Shown: positions 59,107-64,000 of the stretch, one piece after another
Layout of the letters: each line of letters opens with the position of its first letter
How positions within the stretch are numbered: the stretch's first letter is position 1
Assembly: GCF_003351405.1 (NCBI RefSeq)
Contig: NZ_CP031240.1
Coordinates: 1,852,321 to 1,916,320, forward strand
From: Haemophilus haemolyticus
Lineage (GTDB): Bacteria; Pseudomonadota; Gammaproteobacteria; Enterobacterales; Pasteurellaceae
Direction: 5' to 3'
Length of the DNA stretch: 64,000 nt
Made by a program: the position numbers and the translations under genes
The notes under the pieces: generated by a model
Databases searched by the model: none
Told to the model about the DNA's origin: nothing
Seen by the model: the letters and a program-made list of their open reading frames with translations, nothing else

Positions 59107-61032
59107 TTATTTGTTTTCACCCGAGGAATACAAGCGATTCTTATATAAATAACTGCCTAATAAAGCGTGAGCTAATGCCTCTTTTTTCATCGCATCAGGC
59201 ACGTCTTTTGGCGTTAAAGTTTCTGAAGCTTTATCATAATGATAACCTTGTGCCGTTTTATTTGGCATTTGAATCACCACATCATTATTGCCTTTCATCA
59301 TTGCTTGAGTTTGATCGTATTGCATAAAGGCACGATCTGGGTTTACATCTTGCGTTAAATCAAAACCAATCATTGGATAATTGCCACTTACGCCTGCTAA
59401 AGAAAGCAATGTAGTTGGCATATCAATTTGGCTCACAAGACGGCTGTCACGACGTGGTGCAATGCCATCACCAAGAATCAAGGCTGGAATATGGAAATGC
59501 TTAATTGGCACGAGACTTGCTCCACCTACACGAGAATCGTGATCCGCAACAATTAAGAAAATCGTATCTTTCCAATAATTAGATTGTTTTGCCATTTTAA
59601 AGAAATGACCTAACGCATAATCCGCATATTTTGCCGCGTTATTACGAGTGGCTTTTGGTTGCTCATAAAGCTCAATTTTGCCATCTGGATATTCAAATGG
59701 ATCGTGATTGCTGGAGCTAAACACTAAACTAAAGAATGGTTTACCTTCATTTTGTAATTTCGTGAAGGTTTCATTGGCTTTATCAAATAAATCCTCATCA
59801 CTCACGCCCCAAGTGCCAGTAAATTTGGGATTTTGGTAATCTTGTTGATCCCAAATATCTTTAAAGCCATTGCCATAGAAAAAGCTCGCCATATTGTCGA
59901 AGTGCTTTTCACCGCCATAAATAAACGACGTGTTATAACCTTGTTTATGTAATAAATCCGCAATAGTAAAGAAACCACTTTGGGCATTATTAAGTTTCAC
60001 GACTGCACGAGCTGGCGTTGGCGTAAAACCTGCGGTTGTTGCTTCAATACCGCGTACTGAACGTGTGCCTGTTGCATAAAGATTTTCAAATAACCACCCT
60101 TCTTTTGCGAGCTGATCCACATTTGGAGAAAGTGGTTTGCCACCGAGTGTACCAATAAATTGAGCACCGAGACTTTCTTGTAGCAAAATCACGATATTTT
60201 TAGGTTTACCCTGATAAGTCGCGACATTTTTCGTTAAAGTTGGGTATTTATCTGAAATGTAATCGCTGTCTGGGCGGCCTCGGCTAGCTTTAACAATACG
60301 AAACATTTCATCTGCATCCATTTTTCCGTACATTTCTGAAGATTTTTCTTCATCTTTAAATTGCTGTGCGGCATAAATGACGGAATAGCCCGAGTTGAGC
60401 ACCAAAGAATTCACTAACGCATCAGAAGAAAATGCCACCATTGCGGGATTGATACCGCGGTGTTGAAAACTTGAACGCGCCCCTAGGAAACTCACGACAA
60501 TAACAAGCAAAGCAATCACAGGGCGAAGTTTCCAACTCATTGAACGTAAATTTTTGATTGCCCAACCAGAAATTTTCCAATAAATCACGGCAGCTAAAAC
60601 TGTGAAAACAAGACTAAAAATCACCGCACTTAAATGCCCTTCAGCCAGCATTGAAAAAACTTCTTTCGGATAAATCAGATATTCGATAAATAAACGATTT
60701 GGTCGGTAATCGTAGGTTTCAATAAAGGCAGGTGTAGCAATTTCCATAAAGATAATAAACACGCTACCAAGCGTTAACCAAATGCGTAAAATTTTTACCC
60801 AAATTTTACTGCTATGGAATAACGTTGTGATCAATGCAGGTACACCAAATAAATAACAGAGTGCCACAACATCCATTCGTACGCCTTGCAAAAATAATTG
60901 CAACCAGCCATCTACGGCGGATACACGCTCTGATTGCCATACAGCAAGTCCCAAACGGGATAAGGAAAGGAGGATGAGATTAATCAACACGAAGGTGAAG
61001 ATGGGGAATAAAGGGGAATGCGCTTTTTTCAT
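59107..61032 (-). CDS. LtaS/OpgB-like membrane sulfatase-fold transferase
   Basis: A 641-aa inner-membrane protein with five N-terminal helices (to about residue 200) and a large extracytoplasmic sulfatase-fold domain. The catalytic-type Thr is in ATGTRSVRG, with metal ligands Glu in LQESLG, Asp-His in VADHDSR, and the SSNHDPF segment. Family members transfer glycerol-phosphate from lipids to glycans (LtaS, OpgB) or act as phosphoethanolamine transferases; the exact substrate here is unknown. The frame extends to a TTG at 61062; ATG 61032 (MKKAHS) is chosen, though its ribosome site is weak. Confidence 0.82.
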   Translation of the reverse strand: MKKAHSPLFPIFTFVLINLILLSLSRLGLAVWQSERVSAVDGWLQLFLQGVRMDVVALCYLFGVPALITTLFHSSKIWVKILRIWLTLGSVFIIFMEIATPAFIETYDYRPNRLFIEYLIYPKEVFSMLAEGHLSAVIFSLVFTVLAAVIYWKISGWAIKNLRSMSWKLRPVIALLVIVVSFLGARSSFQHRGINPAMVAFSSDALVNSLVLNSGYSVIYAAQQFKDEEKSSEMYGKMDADEMFRIVKASRGRPDSDYISDKYPTLTKNVATYQGKPKNIVILLQESLGAQFIGTLGGKPLSPNVDQLAKEGWLFENLYATGTRSVRGIEATTAGFTPTPARAVVKLNNAQSGFFTIADLLHKQGYNTSFIYGGEKHFDNMASFFYGNGFKDIWDQQDYQNPKFTGTWGVSDEDLFDKANETFTKLQNEGKPFFSLVFSSSNHDPFEYPDGKIELYEQPKATRNNAAKYADYALGHFFKMAKQSNYWKDTIFLIVADHDSRVGGASLVPIKHFHIPALILGDGIAPRRDSRLVSQIDMPTTLLSLAGVSGNYPMIGFDLTQDVNPDRAFMQYDQTQAMMKGNNDVVIQMPNKTAQGYHYDKASETLTPKDVPDAMKKEALAHALLGSYLYKNRLYSSGENK

Positions 61033-61233
61033 TGTAAAAACCACTAATGCAACGGCATCCAAGCCGTATTAAATTAAAGAAAGATAGGCAACTGTCTATC
61101 GGTCGGTTCCTTTTCGACATGACAAAAGTCTTAAAGTGCGGTCAATTTTCGCATAGTTTTACTTAATCTCAAATGTAAACAATATGCCAAATTCTGTGTA
61201 GTACTATTTTAAGTAATCCGATTCAATAAAGAT

Positions 61234-61257
61234 AAAGCCCCGAAAAATCGAGGCTTT
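61234..61257 (-). terminator. Terminator after maeB
   Basis: AAAGCCcCGA/TCGaGGCTTT hairpin (61234-61257) with an A-rich loop, followed on the minus strand by ATCTTTATT. Two uptake cores (about 61134 and 61290) flank it in the 273-bp gap. Confidence 0.7.
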
Positions 61258-61305
61258 GTTAAGTAAACAGCGGAAATTTAATAAAAATTTACCGCACTTT
61301 TTTAA

Positions 61306-63576
61306 TTACTCTTGTTGTGCTTTCACCGCAGCATAGGCAATCATATTAATAATACGGCGAACAGACGCCCCTGGATTAAGAATATGCGCAGATTTGTTCA
61401 TACCCATTAAGATCGGGCCAACAGTAATTGCCGTAGTGGTGCCGCGTAATAAGCTATAACTAATACGTGATGAGCTCAAATCAGGGAACACTAGTAAATT
61501 GGCACTTCCTTTCAATGGACTATCAGGCATGACTTCTTTGCGGTGAGCTTCATTCATCGCTAAATCGCCACGCATTTCACCATCGATCATTAAGTGTGGA
61601 TTACGCTCTTTTACGAGCTGTAACACTTCACGCATTTTTGGTGCACTGAGTGAATTAGAGGAACCAAAATTAGAATGAGAAAGCAATGCAACCGCAGGTT
61701 CAATACCGAAACGGTGAATTTCTTCTGCAGCCATTAAAGTGATTTCGGCTAATTCTTCCGTTGTTGGATTACTATTTACGTGGGTATCCGTTAAGAATAC
61801 GTTACCCGTCGGTAATACAAGGCTATTTAAAGCTGCGGCAGTTTTCACACCGTCTTTTAAGCCAATGATATCGCGAATAGATGCAAGGTGTTTTCCGTAT
61901 GAACCAAATAAACCACATACTAAAGCGTCTGCATAACCTAAGCTAAGCAATGTAGAAGCTAATACAGTTGTATTAGAACGCACCACGCGTTTTGCGATTG
62001 CAGGTGTAATGCCTTTACGTTTCGTAAGCTCGTAGTAATGTTTCCAACATTCTTCATAGCGAGGATTATCTTCGTTATCCACAATTTCAAAATCGACACC
62101 CGCAGTTAAACGCAAACCAAGTTTTTTAATTTTTTCTTCAATCACGCTACGGCGACCAATTAAAATTGGATTTGCCAAGCCCATTGAAATCACTTCTTGA
62201 GTGGCATGCAATGCTTTATTTTCTTCCCCTTCCGCTAAAATAATGCGTTGTTTTTCCGCTTTTGCTTGGCTGAAAATAGGACGCATAAACAAGCTAGTTT
62301 TGTAAACAAACTGAGTTAGTTTTTCAACATAAGCATCCCAATTTTGGATTGGACGAGTTGCCACGCCAGACTCCATCGCAGCTTTTGCTACCGCTGGTGC
62401 GATACGCACAATTAAGCGAGGATCGAATGGACGAGGAATCACATAATCCGCACCAAAGGTTGCGCCTTCGCCGCCGTAAGCTGAAGTTACCACTTCGTTT
62501 TGCTCTTCTAATGCAAGGTCAGCAATCGCATAAACTGCCGCACGTTTCATTTCTTCATTAATAGTGGTTGCGCCCACATCTAATGCGCCACGGAAAATGA
62601 ATGGGAAACAAAGCACGTTATTTACTTGGTTTGGATAATCAGAGCGGCCTGTACATACAATTGCATCAGGACGAACCGCTTTCGCTTCTGGCGGGGTAAT
62701 TTCAGGATTTGGGTTAGCTAAAGCAAGAATAATTGGATGCGCAGCCATGGTTTTCACCATATCTTGTGTAAGCGCACCAGCCGCAGAACAACCTAAGAAA
62801 ATATCTGCATTTGGAATCGCATCACCAAGTTTACGCCAGCCATTATCTTCAATTGCATAATCTTTTTTGGTTTGATCCATTTTGTCATCACGACCTTTAT
62901 ATACCACGCCTTTCGAGTCACAAACCGTGATGTTTTCACGTTTCATACCTAAAGAAAGTAATAAGTTCAAACACGCAATAGACGCCGCCCCCGCACCAGA
63001 CGCAACAAGTCGAACATCTTCAATTTTTTTACCTACAATACGAAGAGAATTGATAATCGCGGCAGCACTGATGATCGCCGTACCGTGTTGGTCATCATGG
63101 AAGACAGGAATATTCATTCGCTCACGCAATTTTTGTTCAATATAGAAACATTCTGGTGCTTTAATATCTTCTAAGTTTATCCCACCAAAAGTTGGCTCTA
63201 ACGAGGCAATAATATCTACAAGTTTATCGGGATCATGTTCATTCACTTCAATATCAAATACGTTAATGCCCGCGAATTTCTTGAATAATACGCCCTTCCC
63301 TTCCATTACAGGTTTGCCCGCAAGTGCGCCAATATTACCAAGACCAAGTACCGCTGTACCATTAGAAATAACCGCGACCAAATTTCCACGCGCCGTATAT
63401 TTGTAAGAGGCTGCAGGATCTTTTTCAATTTCTAAACAAGGCTCAGCCACACCTGGTGAATAAGCTAAAGCCAAATCGCGTTGTGTTGCTAATGATTTTG
63501 TTGGGGTAACTTCGATTTTTCCAGGAATTGGGAATTCATGGAAATCCAAGGCTGCTTGACGTAATTGTTCACTCAT
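61306..63576 (-). CDS. maeB: NADP-dependent malic enzyme (MaeB type)
   Basis: A 756-aa hybrid protein. The N-terminal 430 residues are malic enzyme: [22 protein letters not shown](P)-binding [12 protein letters not shown] and the [13 protein letters not shown] region. It decarboxylates malate to pyruvate with NADP reduction. The C-terminal 320 residues are a phosphotransacetylase-like domain ([13 protein letters not shown] ... SHSNFGSS), which in MaeB is regulatory through acetyl-CoA binding. ATG 63576 is the only good start; GGAGCA precedes it. Confidence 0.96.
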   Translation of the reverse strand: MSEQLRQAALDFHEFPIPGKIEVTPTKSLATQRDLALAYSPGVAEPCLEIEKDPAASYKYTARGNLVAVISNGTAVLGLGNIGALAGKPVMEGKGVLFKKFAGINVFDIEVNEHDPDKLVDIIASLEPTFGGINLEDIKAPECFYIEQKLRERMNIPVFHDDQHGTAIISAAAIINSLRIVGKKIEDVRLVASGAGAASIACLNLLLSLGMKRENITVCDSKGVVYKGRDDKMDQTKKDYAIEDNGWRKLGDAIPNADIFLGCSAAGALTQDMVKTMAAHPIILALANPNPEITPPEAKAVRPDAIVCTGRSDYPNQVNNVLCFPFIFRGALDVGATTINEEMKRAAVYAIADLALEEQNEVVTSAYGGEGATFGADYVIPRPFDPRLIVRIAPAVAKAAMESGVATRPIQNWDAYVEKLTQFVYKTSLFMRPIFSQAKAEKQRIILAEGEENKALHATQEVISMGLANPILIGRRSVIEEKIKKLGLRLTAGVDFEIVDNEDNPRYEECWKHYYELTKRKGITPAIAKRVVRSNTTVLASTLLSLGYADALVCGLFGSYGKHLASIRDIIGLKDGVKTAAALNSLVLPTGNVFLTDTHVNSNPTTEELAEITLMAAEEIHRFGIEPAVALLSHSNFGSSNSLSAPKMREVLQLVKERNPHLMIDGEMRGDLAMNEAHRKEVMPDSPLKGSANLLVFPDLSSSRISYSLLRGTTTAITVGPILMGMNKSAHILNPGASVRRIINMIAYAAVKAQQE

Positions 63577-63772
63577 AATAAATGCTCCATTTTATTGAAA
63601 CAGGATTGAAATATTGCGTCGATTATAGCGGTTTTTTATCCAAAAAATTGTGACAGACTGCAAATTTTCACAAAATCATTACAAAATTTTTTGATGCGAG
63701 GCATTAGCTAGACTTTTCATTTTTCAGCAAAAAAGGTAGGATTTTCACAAGAGAATCATAGAGGATAAGAAA

Positions 63773-64000
63773 ATGAATCCATTTCAAAAAATCAAAAGTG
63801 CGATGAATAAATGCCAAAGATTTTTTATCAATCGTTCATTACAACGTAAATTGACTAACCAAGGTATGACTGTCATTTCTGCCAATTGTGTGGGGGCTTT
63901 TATCTTACATGATTTGCACCAACCGTTTAATTCCCCTTTTGTGAATCTCTATCTCTCGCCACAGGATTTTTTGCGTTATTTACAAAATATAGATTTCTAC
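63773..64000 (+). CDS. DUF1919-family protein, partial (runs off right edge)
   Basis: The first 76 codons are present from ATG 63773, behind GAGGAT. The N-terminus is basic (MNPFQKIKSAMNKCQRFF), followed by LTNQGMTVISANCVGAFILHDL and a SPFVNLYLSPQDFLRYL segment, matching the DUF1919 family of putative glycan-modifying or exopolysaccharide-related proteins. Function is unknown and the C-terminus is outside. It is divergent from maeB, with a 196-bp gap in which I see no clear promoter. Confidence 0.75.
   Translation, partial: MNPFQKIKSAMNKCQRFFINRSLQRKLTNQGMTVISANCVGAFILHDLHQPFNSPFVNLYLSPQDFLRYLQNIDFY

Overview
The window is chromosomal DNA of Haemophilus influenzae or a very close relative (H. 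aegyptius or H. haemolyticus type). The 9-bp Haemophilus DNA-uptake core AAGTGCGGT / ACCGCACTT recurs throughout, often as inverted pairs that double as terminators. The core genes (siaB, mrp, metG, tehB, gloB, gyrA, metX, folC, accD, htrA, mfd, tmcA, ettA, higBA, uvrB, maeB) run in the order I recall from the H. influenzae reference chromosome, with accessory blocks inserted between them.

Layout. 1-8197 (minus) is the N-terminal part of a giant trimeric autotransporter adhesin. It contains near-identical 1911-bp (637-codon) tandem repeats and runs off the left edge. 8.5-18.2 kb holds siaB, a nitroreductase, a mazEF-like toxin-antitoxin pair, mrp, an AT-rich acyltransferase gene that looks inserted, metG, tehB, gloB and a methyltransferase. 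18.4-24.1 kb holds a small membrane protein, ycaO, a non-coding inverted-repeat element, and gyrA carrying leucine at codon 84, the classic quinolone-resistance substitution. 24.1-38.3 kb holds metX, a sanA-like gene, folC-accD, htrA, and a long minus-strand run: higBA, ettA, sirB2-like, tmcA, a 57-aa protein and mfd. 38.3-40.3 kb holds a probable FNR-controlled small RNA resembling FnrS, then a two-gene nickel/cobalt locus.

40.3-56.3 kb is an accessory island. It has an IS3-family remnant, a truncated copy of a DUF2827 gene, a GT-A-like glycosyltransferase, an intact DUF2827 putative glycosyltransferase, an IS200-type element, and a second giant trimeric autotransporter of 3846 aa. About 2650 residues of that protein are 189 copies of a 14-residue Ser/Ala/Thr unit. 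A tRNA-Asn gene with a strong promoter lies next to the adhesin start. 56.7-64 kb returns to core: uvrB (with a DnaA-box cluster upstream), an LtaS/OpgB-like sulfatase, maeB and the start of a DUF1919 gene.

How parts may work together: the two adhesins are surface fibres. The glycosyltransferases beside the Ser/Thr-rich one are candidates for decorating its stalk, or alternatively the lipooligosaccharide; this is inference. SiaB supports sialylation of surface sugars. MetX and MetG link methionine supply to tRNA charging, and Mfd and UvrB act in one repair pathway. The main points for follow-up are the 189-unit stalk with its neighbouring glycosyltransferases, the 1911-bp repeats, the FnrS-like RNA and the GyrA substitution.
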